64,000 nt of DNA from BOG-938 sp048498155 (lineage in GTDB: Bacteria; Pseudomonadota; Alphaproteobacteria; Caulobacterales; Caulobacteraceae): assembly GCA_048498155.1 (NCBI GenBank), contig JBEHYN010000006.1, forward strand, positions 17,582 to 81,581. The letters are read 5' to 3'. The number at the start of each line of letters is the position of its first letter. Within the stretch, counting starts at the first letter, position 1. The notes beneath the pieces were generated by a model that did not search any database, was not told where the DNA came from, and saw only the letters and a list, made by a program, of their open reading frames with translations. Positions 26,080 through 34,320 of this stretch are shown piece by piece. A program made the translations under genes and the position numbers.

Positions 26080-27534
26080 GTGCGGACTGCAGCAGTCGGT
26101 TTTGTCTGTGTCATGGCCTGGGCGCTTGCCGCGACGGCCGCCGATTCAGCCGTCCGCGACCTTCGCCTGATCCAGGCGGCTCAGAGAGACGATATTCAAG
26201 CGGCGAAAGACTTGGCGGGCGTGGACGTGAACGCCCGCGCCCCCGACGGGGCCACCGCCCTGCATTGGGCCGCGCACAACGACGACCTGGCCCTGGCGGA
26301 CCTGCTGATCCGCAGGGGCGCCAAGGTGGATGCGGTCAATGACCTGGGCGTGACGCCCCTGTGGGTCGCCGCCTCCAATTCGGGCGCCGCCATGGTCCAA
26401 CGGCTACTGGATGCGCGCGCCGATCCCAACATCGCCCCGCCGACCAACGGCTCGCCCGTGATGGTGGCCGCGCGGATCGGCAACGCTGACGCGGTCAAGG
26501 CGCTGCTGGCGCACGGAGCGGACCCCAACGCTCGCGAGGACGCCCACGGCCAGACGGCGCTGATGTGGGCGGTCGTCGCCCGTCATCCGGACGTCGTTCG
26601 CCTGCTGCTGCAGGCGCATGCGGACCTGCATATCCGGACCAAATCCTCGCCCCAGCGGGTGCTGCTGTGCTGCCAGTACTATGAAAGTCAGGAGGACGGA
26701 GACGCCGTGGTCCAAAAGGGCGGCTACACCGCCATGCTGTTCGCCGCCCAGGACGGGGACGTGGAGTCCGCCAAGCTGCTGATCGCCGCCGGCGCGGACG
26801 TCAAGGACGCGGCGGCCGACAACGCCTGCGCCCTGATCCTGGCCGCTCACCTCAAGCAGAACGACGTGGCCTCGGTCCTGCTGGACGCCGGAGCGGATCC
26901 AAACGATGCGCGCGCGGGCTACACGGCCCTGCAGATCGCCGCCACCACGGGTAACCTGCCCCTGGCCAAGGCGCTGCTGGACCACGGCGCCGATCCCAAC
27001 ACCCGCCAGCAGAGCGGCACGCCGTCCAAACGCACCATCAACGGCCATGCCCTCGACCACGCCATGGTCGGCGCCACGGCCTATTTCACCGCCATGCGCT
27101 CGGGCCAGTTGGAGATGATGAAGCTGCTGGCGGACAGGGGCGCCGATGCCGCCATTCCGCTCAAGGACGGCCGCACCGCATTCATGATCCTGGCCGGCGA
27201 AAGCACCCTGGAGGGACCGGATGTGCCCGAAGCGAAGGCGGCGGAGGTGGTCAAGCTGGCGGTTAAGCTGGGCACGCCCGTCAATCAGGCCGACGCCAAC
27301 GGCAACACCGCCATGCACATCGCCGCCGCCCGGCGGCGCGACCAGCTGCTGCAGGCCCTGGTCGATAGCGGCGCTTCGCTGGAGGCGCGCAACCGCGATG
27401 GAGACACGCCCCTGGCCCTTGCGCTCAAGCCGCCACCGCCGCTGCAGGGCTCAGGGTTCACCCAAGAATACGCGGAGATGATCTCGCACAAGGGAACGCC
27501 CGAACTGCTGCGCAAGCTAGGCGCTAAGAGCTGA
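26080..27534 (+). CDS. Secreted ankyrin-repeat protein (copy 1)
   Basis: 484 aa. A signal peptide (VGFVCVMAWALAATAA) precedes about ten ankyrin repeats (for example DGATALHWAAHNDDLALADLLIR and TPLWVAASNS). An insertion breaks the array near residue 197-198: RVLLCCQYYES, a vicinal Cys pair conserved in all four paralogues. A second insert (about 305-330) precedes the last repeats. Ankyrin arrays bind proteins; the export signal argues for a periplasmic or surface partner, perhaps DUF1592, which is divergently transcribed. Start GTG with AAGGAGG. It ends 6 bp from the convergent DUF1552 stop. Confidence 0.85.
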   Translation: MRTAAVGFVCVMAWALAATAADSAVRDLRLIQAAQRDDIQAAKDLAGVDVNARAPDGATALHWAAHNDDLALADLLIRRGAKVDAVNDLGVTPLWVAASNSGAAMVQRLLDARADPNIAPPTNGSPVMVAARIGNADAVKALLAHGADPNAREDAHGQTALMWAVVARHPDVVRLLLQAHADLHIRTKSSPQRVLLCCQYYESQEDGDAVVQKGGYTAMLFAAQDGDVESAKLLIAAGADVKDAAADNACALILAAHLKQNDVASVLLDAGADPNDARAGYTALQIAATTGNLPLAKALLDHGADPNTRQQSGTPSKRTINGHALDHAMVGATAYFTAMRSGQLEMMKLLADRGADAAIPLKDGRTAFMILAGESTLEGPDVPEAKAAEVVKLAVKLGTPVNQADANGNTAMHIAAARRRDQLLQALVDSGASLEARNRDGDTPLALALKPPPPLQGSGFTQEYAEMISHKGTPELLRKLGAKS

Positions 27535-27540
27535 ACGCGG

Positions 27541-28875
27541 TCAAACTTCAGACAGCCGGTCGATGTCGAGCTTGCCGGTGCTGGTTCCGACCTTGTCGAC
27601 CGGCAGGCCTAGCTTGTCCAGCACGGCAACCAGCATATTGGCGGTGGAGTCGCCGTTGTATTTCAGGTGACGGCCACCTTTGATCCCCTGGTTGGGCCCG
27701 CCCACCAACATGACGGGGACATTGTCGTGGTTGTGGATGTTGCTGTCGCTCATGCCCGCTCCGTACAAGAGCAGTGTGTGGTCCAGCAGGGATCCGTCGC
27801 CGTCCTCGGTCTTGCTGAGTTTGTCCAGGAAATAGGCGAACATCTGGACGTGGTACGTGTTCACCTTGGATAGGGCGAGCAGTCTGTCGGGATCGTACTG
27901 GTGGTGTGACAGGGGGTGGTGACCCTCCGGCACCCCGATTTCCGGATAGGTTCGCCCGCTGAATTCGCGGCCGTACATATAGGTGGCCACCCGCGTCAGA
28001 TCGGCCTGATAGGCGAGAACCTGCAGGTCGTACATCAGCTTGGCGTGTTCCTCGAAGGTCGCCGGAATGCCCGCCGGTTGGGTGACCACCGGCATGTCCT
28101 TGGCGCTCTGGGCCTCGGCCTTCTGGATTCGAGTTTCGATGTCGCGCACCCCGTCCAGATACTCGGCCAGCCGGGCGCGGTCCTCGGCCCCCAGGCTGCG
28201 TTCCATGTCGCCGACCTGGCCGATCACGGAATCGAGAATGCTGCGGTCCTGACGCAGGTGCGCCTGGCGCACGGCGGTGTCGGTGCTGCCCGCGTCGCCG
28301 AACAGGCGTTCGAACACGATGCGCGGATTATTCTCCGGCGCGAGCGGCAGGGTCGCCGAGTGCCAGGAGACGGTGTTGCCCATGATGCAGGGATTGCCGT
28401 CGCACAGCCCCGCCGAGTCCAGATTGTCCAGCCCCAGCTCCAAGGACGGCAACTGGGTCTGCGCGCCGAAATGCTGCGCCGCCAGTTGATCGAGCGAGGT
28501 CGAGGCCAGACCGCCGCCGCCCGAGGTCTTGCTCGGCGGGGTGCCTGTCAAAAAGCCGGTCGAGGCCCGCGAGTGAGGGCTGGAGGTGCTGACCATGGGC
28601 ACGTTCAGCCCCGACAGCACCAGCAGCCGATCATGGAACGGGGCCAACGGCTGCATGATCGGCGTCAATTGCAGGGCGCCCGTGCTCTTGGGCAGCCAAT
28701 AGTCCATCGACATGCCGTTGGGCACGTACATTACCCCCAGCCGCTTGGCCGGCGCGATTTTATCGGCGGCGCGGGCGAGCGCCGGGGTCATGGCGTCCAA
28801 CAGGGGCAAGGCCACGCTCGCGCCGACGTTCCGCAACAGGGCGCGACGGTCCAGGGACAGCTTGTTGATGATCAT
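27541..28875 (-). CDS. Tat-exported DUF1552 protein (copy 2)
   Basis: 444 aa from ATG 28875, preceded by GAGG eight bases away; an upstream TTG in frame is unlikely. The twin-arginine signal is SLDRRALLRNVGASVALPLL. DUF1552 hallmarks: RLGVMYVPNGMSMDYW, GLCDGNPCIMGNTVSWH with a conserved Cys pair, EYLDGVRDIETRIQKAE, PEGHHPLSHHQYDP and GGPNQGIKGGRHLKY. The end resembles DUF1501 proteins of the alkaline-phosphatase-like fold, which is inference. Tat export suggests folding or cofactor loading before export. It lies 10 bp after DUF1592 copy 2, in one operon. Confidence 0.85.
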   Translation of the reverse strand: MIINKLSLDRRALLRNVGASVALPLLDAMTPALARAADKIAPAKRLGVMYVPNGMSMDYWLPKSTGALQLTPIMQPLAPFHDRLLVLSGLNVPMVSTSSPHSRASTGFLTGTPPSKTSGGGGLASTSLDQLAAQHFGAQTQLPSLELGLDNLDSAGLCDGNPCIMGNTVSWHSATLPLAPENNPRIVFERLFGDAGSTDTAVRQAHLRQDRSILDSVIGQVGDMERSLGAEDRARLAEYLDGVRDIETRIQKAEAQSAKDMPVVTQPAGIPATFEEHAKLMYDLQVLAYQADLTRVATYMYGREFSGRTYPEIGVPEGHHPLSHHQYDPDRLLALSKVNTYHVQMFAYFLDKLSKTEDGDGSLLDHTLLLYGAGMSDSNIHNHDNVPVMLVGGPNQGIKGGRHLKYNGDSTANMLVAVLDKLGLPVDKVGTSTGKLDIDRLSEV

Positions 28876-28885
28876 GACCAAAACC

Positions 28886-31360
28886 TCATTCAAATTTCGC
28901 CGCAGCCGCCGGTGCGCGCGCCACTTTGGTCGGCGCGACGGGCGCGGCGCGCATCAGAAAGGGTTCGCTCTTCACGATGCCGCCGATAATCGATTGCCAG
29001 CGATAGTCGTCCGCCTGGGCATCATGCACGATTTTGCGCACGCTGGGCATATCGTAAGCCTCGACCTGCCGTCCAAGGGCGTAGGCCAAAAGTTTTTGCG
29101 TCATGGCCTGGACGAATTGTTCCTTGCGGGCCAGCAGGGCGTCGCGCAGCCCGGTCGGGCCCTGGAACTTGGTCCCGTTGGGCAGAACGCCAGAGGAGTC
29201 GATTGGCGTTCCCGCATCGCTGGTGCGCCATTTTCCTGTGGCGTCGAAGGTTTCCAGGGCGAAGCCCAGGGGATCCATCGTGGCGTGACAGGCCGCACAG
29301 ACAGGATTCTTGCGGTGCTCTTCGAGCCGGACGCGCACCGAGGCGGGCTTACCGCCGGCGCCGGTGTCCTTCAGCGCCGGAACATTAGGCGGCGGTTCAG
29401 GCGGCGGGGTGCCCAGCAGACTGTCCAGCACCCACTTGCCGCGCAGCACTGGAGAGGTGCGGTTGGGGTAGGATGTCACCATCAAAAGACTGCCCTGGCC
29501 CAAAAGGCCCCCACGCGGGCTGTCCGGCGGCAAATCGACCCGGCGCATGCGGGTCCCGACCACATCGGGAATGCCGTAGTGGCGCGCCAGGCGTTCGTTG
29601 AGGAAGGTGTAGCGGGCGCTCAAGAGTTCGACCACGCTGCGATTACGGTGCAGTTGGTCGTTCACGAACAGGGTGGTTTCCTGTTCAAGAGCGGAGCGCA
29701 GCTCCTCGTCAAAGCTGGAAAAAACGTGCTGGTCCGGCTCCGCGTCGCGAATATTGCGCAGCAACAGCCATTGGCCCACGAAATTGTCGACCAGCGCCTT
29801 GGACCGCGCATCCGCCATCATCCGCTGAACCTGCCGATCAAGCACCGCGGGCTGATGAAGCCTGCCTTGGCGGGCAAGGGTCGCCAGGGTCTGGTCAGGA
29901 ATACTGCTCCACAGGAAGAACGACAGGCGCGAGGCCAGCTCCAGATCGCCAATACGGTAGGTCCCGCCCGGCGCCGCGCCGGCCGGATCCTGCTCCAGCC
30001 GGAATAGGAAACTGGGGGAGGACAGAATCCGGGAAATCCCCACCTGCAGCCCCGTCGTAAAGTCCCCATCGCGCCGACCCTCGCGGTAAAAGCCCATCAG
30101 GGTCTGCATGTCCTTATCACTCAAGGGCCGGCGATAGGCCTGGACCGCCAGGGACGACAGGATTCGTCGCGCGCAGGGCTCCTCCTGGACCGCGCCGTTG
30201 GGCCGGCAAAGCATGATTTTGCGCAGGCTCGGCGTGTCGGCGCGACCGACTGCCGGGTCGTAGGGCCCGGTGATCACGACGCTATCCAGCGCTTGGGTAG
30301 GGGTTTCATCGCTGGCCAGATGGCCGGATACGCCCACCGCGCGGGTCAGGGCGTCTTCAGACTTGGTGAAGTTGCGGATGAATGAGACCGCCACAACGCG
30401 GGGGCCGGCCTTAACCGGCAGTCGCACCTGCAGGCCCTCGTCGGCGTTGATCGCCCAGGTCTCCCATTCCGCGCCGCCGTATATCTCGCCTGCGAAGCTT
30501 TCCGCCGCCTGCAAGCCATGGCTTTCGCCGCCGACCCTAAAGCTCTTGATGGGAACGCCATCGATCCGTACATCGACCTGTTCGGGCTCCTGCAGGCCAT
30601 CGACATAGTCATACAGCTGCCGGCGTAGACGCAGCTTGATGAGGTATTCGCCGTCCGCCGGGAAATTGTAGTGGAAGGCGGCTCCGCCGCGGGTTCCGAA
30701 GGGCAGGCCCGCGCCCTGATCTTCCTGGGACGACAGCTTCGGCGCCTTCAGCGTGTCGATCACCGGACTGGACGGCGGCAGGCCCAGCGCCAAACGGCTC
30801 ACGCGTCGCGCCACGATCAGATAGCGCTCCAGCAAGGCGGGCGACACCGATAGAAGGCTGGCGTTGTTGTCCAGGCCCTGGGTGTCGGCGTCGTCGGGCG
30901 GCAGCAGGGTGGCGGTGTCCACGTCCAAGCCCAGCAGATCGCGCACGGCGTTCTTGTACTCAGCCCGGTTCAGGCGATGCAGCGCCTGGGTGCGGCCGGG
31001 ATTGGGGTGTAGGGAGGCTTCGTGGTCGAGCTGGCCTTCCAGCGCGGACACAAAGGCGTCGGTGGTCTGGTTGTCAGGCCGGGGCTGTCCGGGCGGCGGC
31101 ATGGCCCCCATGCGCAGCTTGCGCACCACCTTTTCCCAGGTCTCGACGTCGGGTCCGACCTTGTTGAGGTCCTTGGTCTGCAACACCAGGCCGCCGGCCT
31201 TGCGCTTGTCGTTGTGACAGGTGAAGCAGTATTGGCTGAGGACGGCGGTGTCGGGATGAGGCAAGGCTGTTGGGGCGGCGGCGCTGACGCCCGCGCTGGG
31301 GGCGACCGCACAGGCGAGGATCACACAAAGCGCCTGAACAACGCGATTTCGCAAACTCAT
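28886..31360 (-). CDS. DUF1587/1595/1592/1588/1585 dihaem-type exported protein (copy 2)
   Basis: 824 aa, same domain order as copy 1. Signal with ILAC at Cys17; first haem motif CFTCH (Cys45, Cys48, His49); second CAACH in the DUF1588 segment CAACHATMDPLGFALE. The central beta-rich region (about 210-340) is more diverged from the other copies than the N- and C-terminal parts. GAGGAA precedes ATG 31360. It is first in an operon with DUF1552 copy 2 and is transcribed from the divergent promoter at 31408-31475. Confidence 0.87.
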   Translation of the reverse strand: MSLRNRVVQALCVILACAVAPSAGVSAAAPTALPHPDTAVLSQYCFTCHNDKRKAGGLVLQTKDLNKVGPDVETWEKVVRKLRMGAMPPPGQPRPDNQTTDAFVSALEGQLDHEASLHPNPGRTQALHRLNRAEYKNAVRDLLGLDVDTATLLPPDDADTQGLDNNASLLSVSPALLERYLIVARRVSRLALGLPPSSPVIDTLKAPKLSSQEDQGAGLPFGTRGGAAFHYNFPADGEYLIKLRLRRQLYDYVDGLQEPEQVDVRIDGVPIKSFRVGGESHGLQAAESFAGEIYGGAEWETWAINADEGLQVRLPVKAGPRVVAVSFIRNFTKSEDALTRAVGVSGHLASDETPTQALDSVVITGPYDPAVGRADTPSLRKIMLCRPNGAVQEEPCARRILSSLAVQAYRRPLSDKDMQTLMGFYREGRRDGDFTTGLQVGISRILSSPSFLFRLEQDPAGAAPGGTYRIGDLELASRLSFFLWSSIPDQTLATLARQGRLHQPAVLDRQVQRMMADARSKALVDNFVGQWLLLRNIRDAEPDQHVFSSFDEELRSALEQETTLFVNDQLHRNRSVVELLSARYTFLNERLARHYGIPDVVGTRMRRVDLPPDSPRGGLLGQGSLLMVTSYPNRTSPVLRGKWVLDSLLGTPPPEPPPNVPALKDTGAGGKPASVRVRLEEHRKNPVCAACHATMDPLGFALETFDATGKWRTSDAGTPIDSSGVLPNGTKFQGPTGLRDALLARKEQFVQAMTQKLLAYALGRQVEAYDMPSVRKIVHDAQADDYRWQSIIGGIVKSEPFLMRAAPVAPTKVARAPAAAAKFE

Positions 31361-31407
31361 GACACTCGATTCCTCCGCCCCTTTTTCCTCGGGGTTGCAC
31401 TAATAAG

Positions 31408-31475
31408 ATTATCCGCCAGCGGCGCGACGCCTGTCAATTCGGGGGCATGGACGACAGCAGGGCGCGGTGTAGTAT
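31408..31475. promoter_or_regulatory. Divergent promoter, module copy 2
   Basis: Minus strand: TTGACA (complement of 31432-31437), 18 bp, GATAAT (complement of 31408-31413). Plus strand: TGGACG (31448-31453), 16 bp, TAGTAT (31470-31475). An overlapping perfect TATAAT lies at 31473-31478 in this copy. The two -35 elements are 10 bp apart. Confidence 0.72.
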
Positions 31476-31508
31476 AATTCAAAGCCGATACTAGCCGGAG
31501 GAGTCACG

Positions 31509-32969
31509 TTGCGGGTCAGGCCAATTGGAATTGTTTGCGTCTTGGTCTGCCTGCTCACCGCAGGCGCCACAGCCGCCCAGAGCGCCGACCTTCGCCTGAT
31601 CGACGCAAGCCAACGGGACGATGCGGCCGCAGCGAAAACCTTGATCGCGTCGGGGGTCAATGTGAACGCCCGTGCTGCGGACGGGACCACAGCGCTGCAT
31701 TGGGCCGCGCAAAACGACGATCTGGCCCTGGTCGACGCACTTGTGCGCAAGGGCGCCCAGGTGAACGCGCAGACCGACCTGGGCGTGACACCCCTGTGGA
31801 TCGCGGCGACCAACTCCAACGCGCCGATGGCGGTCCGACTGCTGACCGCCCACGCGGACCCCAATCTCGCCGCGCCGACCAAGGTCACGCCGCTCATGAT
31901 CGCGGCCCAACGTGGCAATACGGACGCGGTCAGGGCCCTGCTGGACCACGGCGCGAACCCGAATCTCAGTGAAACCGTTCATGGACAGACGGCTCTGATG
32001 TGGGCGGTAGCGGGCCGTCATCCAGACGTGGTGCGCCTGCTGCTGGCGGCGCATGCCGACGTGCACGCCCGAACGCGCGCTTGGACCCAGCGCATGTTGC
32101 TGTGCTGCCAGTACTATGAAGGGGAGTCCGACGGCTCGGTCATGGTGCAAAAGGGCGGCTTCACCCCTTTGCTGTTCGCCGCCCAGGACGGTGATCCTGA
32201 GTCCGCCCGGCTGCTCATCGCCGCCGGCGCCAACGTCAAGGACGCCACCCCCGATGGGGTCAGCGCCTTGATCATCGCCGCCCATGGCGAGCAAGCCGAC
32301 GTCGGCGCGGTGCTTCTGGACGCGGGCGCTGACCCCAATGGGGCAGGAACGGGCTACACAGCCCTGCACATCGCCGCCACCTCGGGCAATCTGCCCCTGG
32401 TCAAGGCCTTGCTGGACCACGGCGCCGATCCCAACGCCCGCCAACTCAAGGGCAGCCCCACCAAACGGATGCCCAGCGGACATTCGCTCGACTTCAAGAT
32501 GGTCGGCGCCACGCCCTACTTTCTCGCCGTCCGTGCGGGCCAGTTGGAGGTGATGAAGCTACTGGCGGCCAGGGGCGCGGATCCGTCGATCGCCCTGCAG
32601 GACGGACGCACGCCCTTGATGGTGCTGGCGGGCGAGGCCACGGTGGAGGGCCAGAACCTGCAGGATCCCGAGGCGACGGAGACCATCAAGCTGGCGGTTA
32701 AGCTGGGGACCCCGGTCAATCAGGCGGGCCCCAACGGCAACACCGCCCTGCATGTCGCCGCCACGCGGCGGCGGGACGGAATCGTGCAGGCCCTCGCCGA
32801 CAGCGGCGCAGCGCTCGATGTGAAGAACCGAAACGGCGAAACACCTTTGGCCTTGGCCGTCAAACCGCCCTCACAGATCAAGGGCAGCGGGATGATCGAC
32901 GACTACGAGTTCTTGCTCAAGCACGTCGACACGGCCGAGTTGCTACGCAAGTTGGGCGCTAAGACCTGA
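31509..32969 (+). CDS. Secreted ankyrin-repeat protein (copy 2)
   Basis: 486 aa. The signal peptide is IGIVCVLVCLLTAGATAAQS. About ten ankyrin repeats follow (DGTTALHWAAQNDDLALVDAL and others). The insertion with LLCCQYYEGESDG places the vicinal Cys pair at 199-200. The start is TTG with GGAGGAG upstream. A second insert around 300-330 (SPTKRMPSGHSLDF) is shared with the paralogues. The gene ends 6 bp from the convergent stop of DUF1552 copy 3. Confidence 0.85.
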   Translation: MRVRPIGIVCVLVCLLTAGATAAQSADLRLIDASQRDDAAAAKTLIASGVNVNARAADGTTALHWAAQNDDLALVDALVRKGAQVNAQTDLGVTPLWIAATNSNAPMAVRLLTAHADPNLAAPTKVTPLMIAAQRGNTDAVRALLDHGANPNLSETVHGQTALMWAVAGRHPDVVRLLLAAHADVHARTRAWTQRMLLCCQYYEGESDGSVMVQKGGFTPLLFAAQDGDPESARLLIAAGANVKDATPDGVSALIIAAHGEQADVGAVLLDAGADPNGAGTGYTALHIAATSGNLPLVKALLDHGADPNARQLKGSPTKRMPSGHSLDFKMVGATPYFLAVRAGQLEVMKLLAARGADPSIALQDGRTPLMVLAGEATVEGQNLQDPEATETIKLAVKLGTPVNQAGPNGNTALHVAATRRRDGIVQALADSGAALDVKNRNGETPLALAVKPPSQIKGSGMIDDYEFLLKHVDTAELLRKLGAKT

Positions 32970-32975
32970 AAGGTT

Positions 32976-34310
32976 TCAGGCCACCGTCAGCTGATCGATA
33001 TCCAGCTTACCGCGGCTGGCGCCGATCCGTTCCGTCGGCAAGCCGAACTTGTCCATCACCGCCACCAGCAGATTGGCCGAGGAATCGCCGTCGTACTTCA
33101 GATGGCGCCCACCCTTGATCCCCTGATTGGCCCCCCCCACCAGCATGACGGGAATGCCGATCGGAGAGTGAACATTGCTGTCGCTCATGCCCGCGCCATA
33201 GATCAGCAGGGTGAGGTCGAGCAGCGAGCCGTCGCCGTCCTGGGTCTTGCTCATCTTGTCCAGAAAATAGGCGAACATCTTCATGTGATAGGTGTTCAGC
33301 TTGGCCAAGGCCGCCAGTTTTTCGGGATCGTACTGATGGTGCGACAGGGGGTGGTGGCCCTCCGGCACGCCGATCTCCGGATAGGCCCGGCCGCTGAATT
33401 CGCGACCGTACATGTAGGTGACCACCCGGGTCAGGTCTGACTGATAGGCCAGGACCTGCAGGTCGTACATCAGTTTGGCGTGTTCCTCGAAGGTCGCCGG
33501 AATGCCCGCCGGTTGGGTGACCACCGGCATGTCCTTAGTGCTCTGGGCCTCGGCCTTTTGGATGCGGGTCTCGATGTCGCGCACTCCGTCCAGATACTCA
33601 ACCAGCCTGGACCGGTCGTCCGCGCCCAGACGGCGTTGCAGATCAGCGGACTCGTCCATCACCGAGTCCAGAATGCTGCGATCCTGACGCAGATGCGCCA
33701 TGCGGGCCCCGGATTCGGTGCTTCCCACATCGCCGAACAGCCGCTCGAACACCAGCCGCGGGTTGTTTTCCGGAGGAAGGGGCAGAGTGGCGGTATGCCA
33801 GGAAATGGTGTTGCCCATGATGCAGGGATTGCCGTCGCACAAGCCCGCCGCGTCAAGGTTGTCTAGGCCGAGTTCGAGGGAAGGAAGCTGCGTCTGCTCG
33901 CCGAAGTGCTTGGCGACCAACTGGTCAAGGGAGGCGCCGGCCTTGCCGCCGCCGCCCGAGGTCTTGGCGGGCGGAAAACCCGTCAGGAACGCCGTCGCGG
34001 CGCGCGAATGCGGGCTTGAGACAGTTGAAATTGGCGAGTTCATACCGGACAGCACCAGCAATCGCTCGCGGTGCGCCGCTAGGGGCTGCATGATCGGCGT
34101 CAGTTCGAACGCCCCGGTGGTCTTGGGCGTCCAGTAGTCCATCGACATGCCGTTGGGCACGTACATCACGCCCAGGCGCTTGGCCGGGGCGATCTTGTCG
34201 GCGGCGCGGGCGAGCGCCGGGGTCATGGCGTCCAGCAATGGCAAGGCCACGCTCGCGCCGACGTTCCGCAGCAGGGCGCGACGGTCCAGGGACAGCTTGT
34301 TGATGATCAT
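32976..34310 (-). CDS. Tat-exported DUF1552 protein (copy 3)
   Basis: 444 aa from ATG 34310; an in-frame upstream extension overlaps the end of DUF1592 copy 3 and lacks a ribosome site. The Tat signal is the same as in copy 2 (SLDRRALLRNVGASVALPLL). Conserved blocks: GLCDGNPCIMGNTISWH, EYLDGVRDIETRIQKAE, HHPLSHHQYDPEKLAAL and GGANQGIKGGRHLKYDGD. The first 60 codons are almost identical in DNA to copy 2, and the intercistronic GAGGTTTTGGTC is exact. It follows DUF1592 copy 3 by 10 bp. Confidence 0.85.
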   Translation of the reverse strand: MIINKLSLDRRALLRNVGASVALPLLDAMTPALARAADKIAPAKRLGVMYVPNGMSMDYWTPKTTGAFELTPIMQPLAAHRERLLVLSGMNSPISTVSSPHSRAATAFLTGFPPAKTSGGGGKAGASLDQLVAKHFGEQTQLPSLELGLDNLDAAGLCDGNPCIMGNTISWHTATLPLPPENNPRLVFERLFGDVGSTESGARMAHLRQDRSILDSVMDESADLQRRLGADDRSRLVEYLDGVRDIETRIQKAEAQSTKDMPVVTQPAGIPATFEEHAKLMYDLQVLAYQSDLTRVVTYMYGREFSGRAYPEIGVPEGHHPLSHHQYDPEKLAALAKLNTYHMKMFAYFLDKMSKTQDGDGSLLDLTLLIYGAGMSDSNVHSPIGIPVMLVGGANQGIKGGRHLKYDGDSSANLLVAVMDKFGLPTERIGASRGKLDIDQLTVA

Positions 34311-34320
34311 GACCAAAACC

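Noticed and set aside
21154..28875. SUMF1 as maturase of a sulfatase-like DUF1552
   Set aside because: The SUMF1 proteins lack the FGE cysteines, and DUF1552 has no CxPxR sulfatase motif (its Cys pair reads CDGNPC).
27916..30007. Long plus-strand frames opposite DUF1552 and DUF1592 copies
   Set aside because: They recur only because the opposite genes are repeated; no family motifs or ribosome sites.
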